A stretch of DNA of 64,000 nt, from contig NC_031671.1 of NCBI RefSeq assembly GCF_001640025.1, positions 434,001 to 498,000 of the forward strand, read 5' to 3'. Origin of the DNA: Sugiyamaella lignohabitans (Eukaryota; Ascomycota; Dipodascomycetes; Dipodascales; Trichomonascaceae). Shown here one piece after another: positions 19,209 through 29,953 of this stretch. Under the pieces are notes generated by a model that had not been told where the DNA came from, did not search any database, and saw only the letters and a program-made list of their open reading frames with translations. Both the position numbers and the translations under genes were made by a program. Positions within the stretch are counted from its first letter, which is position 1. Every line of letters starts with the position of its first letter.

Positions 19209-21224
19209 TTACTCGTTGGAGGCAAAGAAGCTGAGGTCGAGCCCGTCGAGCTGGATGAGCGATTCGATGGGTGAGACGGAGTCAACGCTGTAGAGACCCG
19301 GTTTAGAGCAGTCGACGTGGTCGAAGAGGACCGAGCCGTTGGCTGCTCGCACGTGGCGGTGGTATTTCTCATCGGTGATGTAGGATTGGCGGGTGTAGTT
19401 AGTTTCGAGGTCGCCGTGGCCGCTGACTTGGCGAGGTCCGGTGAATGCAAAGGCAGAGGTGCCGTTCTGGCCAGCGCTAGTCAGGCCGAGGGCGTCGTTG
19501 GTGGAGACTCCTCGAACATACGAGATCTTGAACGAGTCTTCAAAAGAGTCGTATTTCAAGTTCAGTACGAGTCCGTGGCTTTCTTTGAATTGAGCATTAA
19601 CAGCCTCGAAATCGTCATCAACAACCAGTTTGTTGGCGGTGGATGACGAGAACACGATCTCGTGCTTATCTCCGCCGTTTGAAACGCTTTGAACATTACT
19701 CAGAGCAAGTTTTTGTTGCCAGCCAACAGTCAGGTCTTCTTTCTCACCGTCAGTTCCAATATATTCGAGACGAGCACTGGTGGAAATAGAGTCGGAAAAT
19801 GCGATAATTTGCGACACTCGGCTGTCGTATCGAGGTGACACGATTCTTGTTAGGGAATCCTTGTTCTTAGGAATGTCACTAACACCCGATCCTTGAACTC
19901 CTGGTACTTGCCAAACTAACACATTAGCACTGACAATCCAGTCTTCGCTGATAAGGGTCTTCGCCGACTCACTTTTGTCGCCATTAACAACTCGGAGTGA
20001 GATGGCAGAACCGGATTCGCTCCATAGATATGGAAGGAACGGTGTGATATCGATTTGGTAGGATGGAACATCGTAGGTGTTGGTACCAACAATCTTAGAC
20101 CATAGAGGAGGCGAGTAACCACCAGTGTAAATAACAGGGAATGGAATGGCTACACCGGCCAAAACTCCGTTAATATGAACCTCGACAAGACGGGTAGGAC
20201 CGTGTTTTCCAAACTCATTAGCTCCGTTGGGGAACCAGTCGGAGTAGGGATCCAAGAGATGACTGTACCAAAACTCCTCGTCAGCATTGCCAGATGCAAA
20301 CACATCAACAACCACACGAGCAGCATCTTTAGGAAGAGCAGGTAATTTTGTCGAGATTTTTTGAGATGGAGCTGACCATGAAAGACCGGTGGGAGGTGCT
20401 ATGGCAATGACTTGGTCGGGTGATGTCACGTCTTTCTTGAGAAGTTCAGCAACAGAAGTCGACCTTGTTTCGGGGACATTAAAATATTGAGCACTGAGAG
20501 AAACGGTGATAGGACCCGTGTATACCTCGTCAACAATGTTATTCAACGCAAAGGTAAAATCAATATCCGACGTCTTGAATAGAGATGCGTATTTTGACAC
20601 ATCCTTGACATAGCTAAAACTGATGTTACGATGACCAGGTTCAGCAGTCGATGTTCTCCAGATCTCGCTTCCTCCTAGGTATACCTGAGCCAATCTATCA
20701 AACTGACGACCATAAGTTGTAGCGTTTAGTGTAAGACGGACATGAGTGAACTCCTGGTCAGGGGCTGTATATGAAACAACAAATGGCTTGCCATACGAAT
20801 TGTCGAATACATAATTGTCAATTAAAGTTTTGTTCAGCACCAGTTCACCAATATCTTCTGGTGGTGCATACACTTGAAATACATCTTCGACTTTTTGTGA
20901 CCCATGAGCAGGCTTGCCAATATCAGAGTTGTCGTCAAAAGACAATAGCAATTGTTTGCTCCACAAATTGGAGATTCCTCCATGGTGACTACCTCCATGG
21001 TGAATACCGCCATGTCTGCCTCTGCCGGGCAATGGTCGGTAGATGCCATCGTGCCATCTGTAATCATGGAACATACCAACTGTAATAATGACCACGCCAA
21101 CTGCAATAGCAGCTGCTAGAGCGAGATTTCTCTTCCTTGTATTTATTCTATTACGATCATTGTCATCTGAAAGGGCTATATAGCCAGTTGCTGTGTTTCC
21201 CGTGAACCAGGCTGAGATACTCAT
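19209..21224 (-). CDS. PNGase A-type peptide N-glycanase-like membrane protein
   Basis: A 671-residue type II membrane protein with the fungal PNGase A domain (peptide-N4-asparagine amidase A family). A short cytosolic N-terminus leads into one transmembrane helix (about 38-55, LALAAAIAVGVVIITVGMF), then a His/Gly-rich linker (HGGIHHGGSHHGG). The lumenal part begins EDVFQVYAPP. It holds VVDVFASGNADEEFWY, VEVHINGVLAGVAIPFPVIYTGGYSPPLWSKI (here shown by its parts VEVHINGVLAG and PVIYTGGYSPPLW) and DITPFLPYLW, all typical of the family. Its likely role is lumenal or vacuolar release of N-glycans from glycopeptides. S. cerevisiae has only the unrelated transglutaminase-type Png1. The ATG at 21224 is the first in frame. 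A direct repeat (GTACTAACAA) lies just upstream. Confidence 0.82.
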   Translation of the reverse strand: MSISAWFTGNTATGYIALSDDNDRNRINTRKRNLALAAAIAVGVVIITVGMFHDYRWHDGIYRPLPGRGRHGGIHHGGSHHGGISNLWSKQLLLSFDDNSDIGKPAHGSQKVEDVFQVYAPPEDIGELVLNKTLIDNYVFDNSYGKPFVVSYTAPDQEFTHVRLTLNATTYGRQFDRLAQVYLGGSEIWRTSTAEPGHRNISFSYVKDVSKYASLFKTSDIDFTFALNNIVDEVYTGPITVSLSAQYFNVPETRSTSVAELLKKDVTSPDQVIAIAPPTGLSWSAPSQKISTKLPALPKDAARVVVDVFASGNADEEFWYSHLLDPYSDWFPNGANEFGKHGPTRLVEVHINGVLAGVAIPFPVIYTGGYSPPLWSKIVGTNTYDVPSYQIDITPFLPYLWSESGSAISLRVVNGDKSESAKTLISEDWIVSANVLVWQVPGVQGSGVSDIPKNKDSLTRIVSPRYDSRVSQIIAFSDSISTSARLEYIGTDGEKEDLTVGWQQKLALSNVQSVSNGGDKHEIVFSSSTANKLVVDDDFEAVNAQFKESHGLVLNLKYDSFEDSFKISYVRGVSTNDALGLTSAGQNGTSAFAFTGPRQVSGHGDLETNYTRQSYITDEKYHRHVRAANGSVLFDHVDCSKPGLYSVDSVSPIESLIQLDGLDLSFFASNE

Positions 21225-21955
21225 TGGAAACTTGAAACGATCAATCACACAGTGTCAAGTTCTAACAAGTACTAACAAGTACTAAATAATCGATATGACT
21301 ATCGAGTTATACCAGTTTCTCAAAATTTGCTAATCGAGAATTCTGGATCACCGTTATATATATGTACCTTCACCAGTCTCTTTACCAGGCTTATATTAAC
21401 GGGCAATTTGCCGTAGAGGCTCGCTGTATATGCACCATTTTAGACCATTTTAATGCCGTTTGTCGCTATTTCATGGACCTTATTTCTCCTGCAGGCTATC
21501 AGATGCATCTTCAGCCCACAATCTTGCCAATATTTCGGGTTCCTATACAATTATGCATGCATTTCAACGTCCACAGGTCCCCGTCTAGTCGGATATCAGT
21601 CCATCAACTCTGACTCACCTCTCACCTCTTGCCACCACCGATCTCTCGCCTCTCCAGTGGCAATTGACCCCTTGAGTTTATCGTCTGGTACATGGCGATA
21701 ATGCACAGATCGACCGCATTTGCCAACTTCACAGAATGCCGTACATACGGCTGACTAGATCTTCCAGCCGTTCCAAATTTTTTTCAGGATCAGGCCCTGA
21801 AGGGTGTATCTGTATGCATCGAAGTAAGTCTGACAGTGATCTTTAGAGTTGGCTCTGAAGTATCTGTATTAATATCATATCGGTGCTTTCGCTTCCTGGA
21901 AACAATTGAAAATTTTCTGTGATTATCTGTCTAGTCAATTGATACAAATACTGAA
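21225..21955. other. Divergent promoter region, PNGase A-like protein and URA3
   Basis: About 730 bp without a convincing gene. It contains tandem GTACTAACAA/GTACTAAATAA sequences just upstream of the PNGase A-like ATG (about 21265-21290). Confidence 0.45.
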
Positions 21956-22753
21956 ATGTCGAATACCACTTTATCATACGAGGCCCGAGCTGCCAAGCAC
22001 CCAAGTGCCGTTGCTAGCAAGCTTCTTAAACTCATGGCTGAAAAGAAAACCAATCTGTGTGCTTCTTTGGATGTGCGAACTACCAAGGAATTCCTTGATC
22101 TGTTAGAAAAAGTCGGTCCTTATATCGCAGTAGTCAAGTCGCATATTGATATTATCGACGATTTCACATATGAGGGAACTATTGTCCCTCTGCTTGCATT
22201 GGCTAAGAAACACAACTTCCTCATCTTCGAAGATCGCAAATTCGCTGATATCGGCTCGACTGTCAAGGCCCAATACAGCGGAGGCGTATACAAGATTGCC
22301 AAATGGTCTGATATCACCAATGCCCACTCTGTTCCAGGAGCCGGAATCGTCAACGGTCTTGAAGAAGCTGCCAAGGAGACCACCTCTGAGGAGCGTGGTC
22401 TGCTGATGCTGGCCGAACTGTCTACCAAGGGTTCTTTAGCCACGGGCGAATATACTGCCAAGACTGTTGAAATTGCCAGACAAAACAGCCAGTTTGTTTT
22501 CGGTTTCATTGCTCAAAGCCGCATGCCTGAACAAGGTGACGAGGATTGGTTGATTCTGACTCCCGGTGTCGGTTTAGATGATAAAGGTGATGGTCTGGGC
22601 CAGCAGTACCGTACTGTCGACCAGGTCGTGTCCACCGGTACCGATGTCATCATCGTCGGAAGAGGTCTCTTTGGTAAAGGCCGCGACCCTGTCGCCGAGT
22701 CCAAGAGATACCGTGACGCCGGCTGGGCTGCTTACGAAAAGCGTCTCGCCTAA
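21956..22753 (+). CDS. URA3: Orotidine 5'-phosphate decarboxylase
   Basis: A 265-residue cytosolic enzyme converting OMP to UMP, the last step of de novo pyrimidine synthesis. The catalytic signature [15 protein letters not shown] is intact, with the Lys and two Asp of the active site. LCASLDVRT at the N-terminus and [20 protein letters not shown] near the phosphate-binding loop also match yeast Ura3, as does the final [14 protein letters not shown]. The length equals that of other yeast enzymes. The ATG at 21956 aligns with the usual start. Conserved leucines in GLLMLAEL (22397-22420) are encoded by CTG, showing that this organism reads CTG as leucine. Confidence 0.98.
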   Translation: MSNTTLSYEARAAKHPSAVASKLLKLMAEKKTNLCASLDVRTTKEFLDLLEKVGPYIAVVKSHIDIIDDFTYEGTIVPLLALAKKHNFLIFEDRKFADIGSTVKAQYSGGVYKIAKWSDITNAHSVPGAGIVNGLEEAAKETTSEERGLLMLAELSTKGSLATGEYTAKTVEIARQNSQFVFGFIAQSRMPEQGDEDWLILTPGVGLDDKGDGLGQQYRTVDQVVSTGTDVIIVGRGLFGKGRDPVAESKRYRDAGWAAYEKRLA

Positions 22754-22864
22754 TGTATATATAATCCAGCACGTATCCATAAACCATTAAACCCAATCCT
22801 GACCCATCACTATATTTTATTTATTATTAATGTCATGTATATACGTCCTCTTTCGTGTATCCTC

Positions 22865-22924
22865 TGCCTCCGGCGGCTGGGGCTGCGCCCCAGACCCCCT
22901 GGCTCCTCTCGCTCCGCTCGAGTC
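22865..22924 (+). repeat. GC fold-back half unit after URA3
   Basis: Begins TGCCTCCGGCGG and ends CTCTCGCTCCGCTCGAG, 112 bp past the URA3 stop in gene orientation. It is followed by GGGCGTCTACGGTCCCA, the internal spacer of full elements, so the right half has probably been lost. Confidence 0.9.
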
Positions 22925-24348
22925 GGGCGTCTACGGTCCCACAGTGCGTTGAATGGCCACTCAATAACCAATTGCTTTTCTTTCTTAATCAGTCGAACTC
23001 ATCCTCTTGCCGGTTTGTAGTTGTTTTTCCTCGCCCTTTTATGCAGGGAAGTGCAGAACGACTATCCATATGACTGGCATTGAATAATGGACTGGAGATA
23101 ATGGACTCAGTATGAAATAAATGAAACTGGCTAGATAAGTTGGATTCGGCATTCCTCTCCAATACCTGGTTTTTTATCTACCAGCCTTATGTTTCATATA
23201 AATAATAGATAATAGTCCGGATATTCATCCTGGAAAGCTACTTGTTGCGAGCATTGAGACATATCACCCTGTTTTAGAAAACTACCATTCGGCAAATGGT
23301 CATGGCTAACCCAGTTGAATTTCGTCCGTTTTCATTATTTTTTTCTTGGACAAACTCCACCAAGCTCGTATGACTTTTGAATCCTCTGGATTCCAGACAT
23401 TAAAGGTTACCCGGTATTTTCGATCAACTATGACCCCCACCTGCTGTTAAAAACGCTAGCCTTCAGTGTCTCCGTTGTAGTCCCCGGAAAAAATTCTAGT
23501 TAAATGCGTTACTGACTCTACGTGGACCAGCGTATCTTGGAAAGATTATTCCATGAACTGAAGGTTGTAGTAGAGGTTGATTTTCTATCGTCTGGATATC
23601 TTAAAAGCTCATTCTGGTCACGTACATGAATCCAACCCATAATACCGGGCGGAAATAGTTGTGAGCGCGATTATAGTGCTATTAGGTTCCATATTAATCC
23701 TGTACAATTTATTTCATGTGCCATAGGTTATACGATATGACAGAAATGCTAATATTAAAATGTAATCTGGGAGCCTATCACTTGTTACCCGGTGTTTAGC
23801 TCGAAAACCACCAATGTTTGCAGGTGATCTGTGGTCATTTTATTTTCATTTTCTCCACCACATTGAACCTGTGATTAAAGTTGGTGTTAGAACTATACCC
23901 CAAAAAAACTTATTTTCTTAGTATTCCGATATATAATTTTTAATCCTCGAACGTATCGCGTTAGCCGGACTATGGAATTGGTGGTCATCGGCCGAAGCTG
24001 GAGATCTTGTACTCGCTTCTAAGATGTCGGGATTCTAAACACAGGGTAACTATGCAGACGTCCTCGTTAAGTGAAAAATTAATAAGTGCTGACACCTACA
24101 CTGTCGTTATTTTCTTTCTGGTATACAGGAGTTCTTTGGCTTTATTTCGTGGCTTTCTCTGACTTTAATGCTCAAAACTGGGATGGGAACGAAGGCAAAT
24201 TAGGATAAATATAGAATCAACAGGCCGTAACAACTTCTCTGTGCCGAAAACTTTAAAAGCGACAAAACTTAGTGTGAACAGCCCATAGAAGCTCCAGAAC
24301 TGTATTACCATAGAGTAATTTTCAATGGCGCCGGTCCAAATTCTTGAT

Positions 24349-24402
24349 CTCCTGCGAAGCAGGCTCAAGGGGTCTGGGGTGCAGCCCCAACCGCCGGAGG
24401 CA
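24349..24402 (-). repeat. GC fold-back half unit after DBP3
   Basis: Starts with the CTCCTGCGAAGCAGG arm and ends CCGCCGGAGGCA, 51 bp from the DBP3 stop in that gene's orientation. It has a few substitutions (GGGGTGCAGCCCC). Confidence 0.9.
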
Positions 24403-24452
24403 CGAGGGCATTGTCTATAAATCAACCTGTTCTATAATATATAATACACCGT

Positions 24453-26072
24453 CTAATCGAATTTGACCTTGGTGGCCTTCTTGGTCGAGTCGACGTCCTT
24501 AAAAAATGCGCCGTATGCAGAATGTTCCTTTTTCTTGGTGTGACTGCCGAACTTGAGCAGCTCGTCTGGTACGGGCTGGTTGGCTCCACGGAGGACGTTG
24601 ATTAATGCTCCAGACAGGTGCTTTTCTTGCTCGGTAAAAAGGGTGATGGCGAGTCCAGTTTGTCCTGCTCGGCCAGTTCTACCGATACGGTGGACGTAGT
24701 CCTCGGCAGTAAGAGGGAACGTCAGGTTAATGACGACCTTGACAGCGGGAATATCCAGACCACGAGCAGCAACATCAGTTGCTAGCAGAATCTTAGAACG
24801 ACCAGTCTTGAAATCTTCCAGAGCTTTGGTACGTTGAGCTTGGCCCAAATCTCCGTGAATAGCAGCCAACGCGAATCCTCTGTTCTGTAATAGTCTCTCA
24901 ACACGGGTGGCTTCTTTCTTGTACAATGCAAACACAAGGATCTTGTCATCTTTCTTAGCACCAGACTGGTGCTCTTTCAGCAGTTGAAGCAATCTTTGCT
25001 CTTTACGGAAGGGGTCAATGACTTCGACCAACTGGGTGATTCGTTTGTTGGCAGCCAACTCGTCACGCTCGCCAATATATACTTTAACAGCGTTGTTCAT
25101 GAAAGTGGACGCCAACTTACGCACCTCAGGAGGCCATGTCGCAGTAAACATGATAGTCTGTCTGCCATCAGAGTTGGTATTCGAAACAATCGACTTGATG
25201 TCCTCTTCAAATCCCTTTTCAAGCATTCTGTCGGCCTCATCCAACACTAAGTACTCGACTTTACTAAGGTCAGCAGAACCTTCTTCAATAAGATCCTTAA
25301 GACGACCAGGAGTGGCAATAACAATGCTGGCTTTCTTCAAACCCTGTCTTTGCTCTTCTTTTGGTACACCACCGTAAACACATACAGCGCTGATATCAGT
25401 AACATTTGTCAGAGTTACTAAACTGTCGTAGATTTGCATAGCCAGTTCACGAGTAGGAGACACCACCAAAGCACGAACGCCCTTTTTCTTCTCCTGAATA
25501 ATGTGATTGACAACTGGAACAGAAAAGGCAAATGTCTTACCAGAACCGGTCTCAGCAACGCCGACTACATCGCGACCAGCTAACAAAAATGGCCATGAAG
25601 CAGCCTGAATAGGACTGGGCTTAGGGAACTTCTTCAGAATTGAAATGATCTTGCTCTCTACAGGCAAGCTGTCAAACGAAAGACAGGGCTGGATATTCGA
25701 GTTGGAGTCGTCTTCAATCTTGACACTGTTATCAGCCAAGAACTTAGTGACCTCAGCCGATGAAGGTGCAGCAGCAGCAGCAGCGGCAGCTGGCACTGCG
25801 GTCTGTTCCGAAGACACAGTGTCATCTGATTTAGACTCTTTCTTCTCTTCCTTGTCTTTCTTCTCCTTCTTCTCCTTCTTCTCTTTCTTGTCCTTCTTAT
25901 CCTTCTTCTCCTTCTTCTCCTTCTTATCCTTCTTCTCTTTCTTCTCCTTCTTGTTCTTCTCCTCCTTGTGGTCCTTCTTGTCGCTCTTGACCTTTAACTT
26001 TTTGGTAGACTCGTTCTTCTCGGCCTCCTCAAGACTTCGCTTGGAAGACTTAATCTCCTTCTCAGTCGACAT
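24453..26072 (-). CDS. DBP3: DEAD-box RNA helicase of ribosome assembly
   Basis: A 539-residue nucleolar ATP-dependent RNA helicase, needed in S. cerevisiae for efficient ITS1 processing of pre-rRNA. The N-terminal 90 residues are a long Lys/Glu/Asp run ([11 protein letters not shown] repeats) typical of Dbp3, then an Ala tract. The core carries the Q-motif region, AETGSGKT (motif I), PTRELA (Ia), TPGR (Ib), DEAD (II) and TAT in place of SAT (III), a known Dbp3/Dbp2-like variant. It also has ARGLDIP (V) and [10 protein letters not shown] (VI). The start at 26072 gives the whole lysine-rich region. No intron is seen. Confidence 0.93.
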   Translation of the reverse strand: MSTEKEIKSSKRSLEEAEKNESTKKLKVKSDKKDHKEEKNKKEKKEKKDKKEKKEKKDKKDKKEKKEKKEKKDKEEKKESKSDDTVSSEQTAVPAAAAAAAAPSSAEVTKFLADNSVKIEDDSNSNIQPCLSFDSLPVESKIISILKKFPKPSPIQAASWPFLLAGRDVVGVAETGSGKTFAFSVPVVNHIIQEKKKGVRALVVSPTRELAMQIYDSLVTLTNVTDISAVCVYGGVPKEEQRQGLKKASIVIATPGRLKDLIEEGSADLSKVEYLVLDEADRMLEKGFEEDIKSIVSNTNSDGRQTIMFTATWPPEVRKLASTFMNNAVKVYIGERDELAANKRITQLVEVIDPFRKEQRLLQLLKEHQSGAKKDDKILVFALYKKEATRVERLLQNRGFALAAIHGDLGQAQRTKALEDFKTGRSKILLATDVAARGLDIPAVKVVINLTFPLTAEDYVHRIGRTGRAGQTGLAITLFTEQEKHLSGALINVLRGANQPVPDELLKFGSHTKKKEHSAYGAFFKDVDSTKKATKVKFD

Positions 26073-27850
26073 TTTTGCTGAATATTATCTCTGTCAAACA
26101 AAAATTAAACACTGATGTCGAGACCCAAGATCTCACCTGCTTCTTATTTTTTTTTTTTTTTGTACAGGATCACCAAATTTCACGCCCGTTCCGGCCCGCA
26201 TTATCGGCCGCTCCTAACCCTTATCGGACCCTGTGGAATCAGACTGCCTCCGGCGGCTGGGGCTCCGCCCCAGACCCCGCTGCTCCTCTCGCTACGCTCG
26301 AGTCGTTGCCCCCACGGTCCCAGCGGTCTCCTGCGAAGCAGGAGCTACGGGGTCTGGGGCAGAGCCCCAGCTGCCGGAGGCAGTCTATTCGGCCGAGAGT
26401 CTTGGAGTTGCCTGTAAGAGAGCATTAATCTGCAGAATTGTCTGCTGGTAATAATATATAATAAATATTTATCTGCAAGAGGGGAGTGGATATCAGCCAT
26501 GTTGTTTTCGTGCTGTTTTCTATCCAATTGAGCTAGTTTGTGGGTGCTTTGACATGTCTCGATTCGAAGAACGACCGCCGTGGAGACCAGGGATTTGGAC
26601 AAGCAGCCTGGTTTTCTTCCGAGAGTGTCGTTTCAGGTACAAATAGCGACTCTGGCTCAGATCCGGGTTGTTTTGAGCCCTTCAGAATAGCTCATATCTC
26701 TAAAACCACATTTGAAGTGTGTGGCTTGGGTAGGATCATTGGAGAATGGTCACAGAGTTCGCAGTAGAAAGAACAGATTCCTCGGAACTTGCCACACTGT
26801 AACACGCCTGACAGTGCTGAATTCGAACCACTCGCACCTCCTGGTTATTATATTGCCTCAGTTAGCTCGCAGCTTCTTTTCGCCGAGACAGACTGAGGCG
26901 ATAGAAGTGGCCTGCCCCCACCTCAGCCACCGATCGGTCGTTATCGCGCCCCCATTCCAAGGCTTTCTTCCCAACCCTGATTGGACCGCGGAGCTTAGCC
27001 ACAGGGCTGGCTGCATTTGTTGCCACTATCGCTATCAAAGTCCCAAGTAAAAAAAAAAAAAAGTTAAAATAAAAAAAAAAAATAGCCTGCATACTAACGG
27101 CTTGCCGGGAGAGCAAAGGCTAAATTGGCGTTGAAATTTATAAGCCTGCAGATAACCAGATAACTTGCAGGGAAAATACCACGTCAGGTCATTTTGAATT
27201 GAGCTGGTATATTTAGTCAGGTGTATCCTTATAGGCATTTTTGCAGCTGCTTTATACTCAGGCTTGACCAAGTTTCACATCAAGGGTTTGTTTAGGTAGA
27301 AAGCTTCTTAGGTTTCGCTGTCGTATGACCCTAAGTAAAGTTTAACTTTGCCTCGTTTTTTAGCGTCGCTCGTTGTTCAACGCGGATTTATTAAATCAAA
27401 GGCAAATAATCCTACACAAGGGGTTCGTCGTTGGAATTGAATTAAATATCACAACCTGTTTTTTTCAGTTCTGTGAAACATCAATTCCAATATTTTGTCG
27501 TTTTTATTTTAATTTTTTTTCGTTTTTGTTGGTGCCAGGATTTTATTTTTCTGGCTTCGACATCTCGGATCGGGTGGTATTAGCCGTTTTTGGTCAATTG
27601 TTACGTTGAATATTCGCAGATATTTCGAATTTGTTGAACAGGCCACTTTATTGTGACTTGACTTTGCGTTCGATATATTGGACTTAAAACTGGTTTTATT
27701 CTATTTTTGAATTAGATAGTGTGTCCTCGAAAGGTTATTGTACAGGATACAGCGGTACAGGGGTACATCAGCTATCGCCTTATATTATTCACTTAAGATC
27801 AATATTCGTAGTGGTCGTACTGGACGATTCATAGTGGTCGACATCACCAA
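26073..27850. other. 1.8-kb divergent gap between DBP3 and ERO1
   Basis: Holds a full GC fold-back element (26245-26382), long poly-T (about 26149-26161) and poly-A (about 27048-27083) tracts, and AT-rich DNA before ERO1. A GGTTCGAATTC (minus strand, about 26818) resembles a tRNA B box, but the flanking stem does not pair. No gene is supported. Confidence 0.5.
26245..26382. repeat. Full GC fold-back element
   Basis: A 138-bp pair. Here the inverted repeat extends into the flanks: AGAC precedes the left TGCCTCC and GTCT follows the right GGAGGCA. Inner arms are CTCTCGCTACGCTCGAG and CTCCTGCGAAGCAGGAG. It is in the DBP3 promoter region. Confidence 0.9.
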
Positions 27851-29677
27851 ATGTCAAAGATATTTTATTTGACCCTGTTGGCGACGGTGTTAGCATCGTC
27901 GTCACCGTTCCCATCGCCTCCTTTAGAAGCCAGTGTCGCATCTCAGACGGTTTATGATTTTCTTCCAATTGCATCGGACAGTCCTGTGAAAGACACTCTA
28001 GGAGGCGCAACGTATCAACAGGTAGAAGATACGAACTTCCGACTACGTCCTGTGTTAAAAGAACTGACCAAGACGGACTATTTCAAATATTACAAGGTGG
28101 ACCTTTCGCCTGAATTGTGTCCATTTAATGATGATGAGCTGGGAATGTGCGGAAATAGAGCATGTGCTGTAGATGTGATAGATGATGAGAGTGAGGTGCC
28201 AGAATTTTGGAGATCACAATATCTGGGAAAACTGGCTAAAGATTCAGTAACTACAGATCGTTTATGGTCACCAGATGACGATGCAGTGGCGAGCAAGTTG
28301 TGCCGAGCCAATGGTGTAAGCGTGGGACATGAGTACTATAATGTTCTTCCATCACCATCTCCTCCATCTAAAGACGATTATTTGGATTCTGAATTAGAAG
28401 ATACAAACTATTGTTATCCAGAAGACGAGTCGTTGTCAGGCCCTGGTACTTATGTTTCCTTACCAGATAATCCAGAAAGATTTACTGGATATGGTGGTCC
28501 ACATGCCAATAAGGTATGGCGTGCTGTATACCAAGAAAACTGTTTTGGATACTTTGGAGATTCAAATCAGGATAGCGGTACTAGTAATGCTGTTAGTAGT
28601 GGCGATGGTTTTAGTGCTGGCCAGTTACAGCCATCTTTACCTGCAGCAGGAAGCCTATTGAGTTCGGTTCTCATGGACTCTAACCGTTATGAACGTCAAG
28701 AGGTGGGTGGAGAATCTGGTCGCCAAGCTTTAAATGCCGAGAAACAATGTGTAGAACAACGATTGTTTTATAGAATTCTGTCTGGTTTGCAATCGTCAGT
28801 TTCTAGTCATCTCTGTTATGAGTACCTCAATCAGACAACTGGTGAATGGGTACCTAATCTTGACTGTTTTATGAGCAGAGTCGGAAATCATCAGGAGAGA
28901 CTCGAAAATCTATACTTCAATTATGCTTTAGTTTCTAGAGCAGTGTCGAAACTACGAAATTATATTGATGATCTTCACTTTAACAATCAAGACGCATCGG
29001 CGGACCAGGCTACCAGAAGACAGTTATTAAGACTTATCAAATCGTCTTCCCCAGTGACGTACTCTAGAGCACAAGCAAATGATACAAACACACCTACAAG
29101 TGCCAGTTCTAGTCAACAGAAGCTGCTACTTTTTAATGAGACAGCCATATTCTCGTCTCCAGAGGGTCGTGCTTTGAAGAGCGAATTCCGTAAGAGAGTT
29201 CGCAATGTTAGTGCACTCATGAGCTGTGTTGGCTGTGACAGATGTCGTCTGTGGGGTAAGCTTCAAACAGCAGGATACGGAACTGCTTTGAAGCTGTTAT
29301 TTGAACTACCCGAGAACCCTGCTGATGACCCCGAACTGTGTTCGACAGTCATGAGCACATTCCGCAGGTCTGAGCTTGTTGCTCTTATCAATACACTTGA
29401 CCGATTGTCGAAATCGATTGAAGCCGTCACCTACTTCCGCAACGAGCTGCAGAGCCAAGCTGTCGAAGCCGAAAAGCTGGCCGAGAGGTCGGAGTTCCAA
29501 CAAGCGTGGGACTCTGAGCTCGAGGGTGCATGGACAGCACTAAAATTCGTGTTCCGCTCCTATGTCGAGCTTCCCAAAAACCTGTGGACCCTATTTATTC
29601 ATTATTCCGCCATTTACTGGAACCGATTCATCGGTCGCGATGCTCTCACCGCTCAATACTACCATCTCGATCTCTAA
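27851..29677 (+). CDS. ERO1: Endoplasmic reticulum thiol oxidase Ero1
   Basis: A 608-residue lumenal flavoprotein that reoxidises protein disulfide isomerase, driving disulfide formation in the secretory pathway. The N-terminal 20 residues form a signal sequence. Family signatures are in order: LCPFNDDELGMCGNRAC, EVPEFWRSQYLGKL, DNPERFTGYGGPHANKVWR, ENCF, and the helical block SSHLCYEYLN to GNHQERLENLYFNYAL. The active-site CxxCxxC motif appears as MSCVGCDRCRLWGKLQTAG. A C-terminal extension of about 100 residues, including a hydrophobic stretch, matches the yeast-type tail needed for membrane association. The ATG at 27851 directly precedes the signal peptide. The gene converges on TAF13 with a full GC element between. 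Confidence 0.95.
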   Translation: MSKIFYLTLLATVLASSSPFPSPPLEASVASQTVYDFLPIASDSPVKDTLGGATYQQVEDTNFRLRPVLKELTKTDYFKYYKVDLSPELCPFNDDELGMCGNRACAVDVIDDESEVPEFWRSQYLGKLAKDSVTTDRLWSPDDDAVASKLCRANGVSVGHEYYNVLPSPSPPSKDDYLDSELEDTNYCYPEDESLSGPGTYVSLPDNPERFTGYGGPHANKVWRAVYQENCFGYFGDSNQDSGTSNAVSSGDGFSAGQLQPSLPAAGSLLSSVLMDSNRYERQEVGGESGRQALNAEKQCVEQRLFYRILSGLQSSVSSHLCYEYLNQTTGEWVPNLDCFMSRVGNHQERLENLYFNYALVSRAVSKLRNYIDDLHFNNQDASADQATRRQLLRLIKSSSPVTYSRAQANDTNTPTSASSSQQKLLLFNETAIFSSPEGRALKSEFRKRVRNVSALMSCVGCDRCRLWGKLQTAGYGTALKLLFELPENPADDPELCSTVMSTFRRSELVALINTLDRLSKSIEAVTYFRNELQSQAVEAEKLAERSEFQQAWDSELEGAWTALKFVFRSYVELPKNLWTLFIHYSAIYWNRFIGRDALTAQYYHLDL

Positions 29678-29768
29678 CCACACCATCACTACACACGCAT
29701 TAGAACCTAAATATACACAAATACTTTGTAGCATACTCTCGTTATAAAAGCATCTTTTACTACCCGTG

Positions 29769-29908
29769 TGCCTCCGGCGGCTGGGGCGCTGCCCCAGACC
29801 CCGTTGTTCCCGCTTCGCGGGAATGCGTCGACCATTCCCACAGGAAACGACTCGAGCGAAGCGAGAGGAGCAACGGGGTCTGGGGCAGAGCCCCAGCCGC
29901 CGGAGGCA
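29769..29908. repeat. Full GC fold-back element between convergent genes
   Basis: A 140-bp element facing both stop codons: 92 bp from ERO1 and 46 bp from TAF13. The left inner arm is TTCCCGCTTCGCGGGAA, fully paired; the right is CTCGAGCGAAGCGAGAG. Confidence 0.92.
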
Positions 29909-29953
29909 GCGTGGCTTCTGTCAATGCTTGTCGTAATATATAAATATAAATAA

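Larger units (their letters stand above)
22754..24452. other. 1.7-kb convergent gap with decayed repeats
   Basis: This lies between the URA3 and DBP3 stop codons. It contains GC half units at 22865-22924 and 24349-24402. The AT-rich middle has fragments similar to the dispersed repeat of 11190-12240 (near 23200-23300, gtccggatattcatcctgga; near 23750-23880, gctaatattaaaatg). GTTACCCGG occurs near 23403 and 23796. No gene is seen. Confidence 0.55.

Noticed and set aside
18848..19450. In-frame N-terminal extension of the desaturase by about 200 codons
   Set aside because: It reads through a GC fold-back element and has no desaturase or b5 similarity. The ATG at 18847 directly starts the cytochrome b5 domain.
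25850..25985. Lys/Glu codon repeat in DBP3 as a mobile or tandem-repeat insertion
   Set aside because: Lys-rich KKE/KKD N-termini are typical of Dbp3 proteins.
26815..26835. GGTTCGAATTC on the minus strand as a tRNA B box
   Set aside because: The five bases on either side do not form a T stem and no acceptor stem or anticodon arm is seen.
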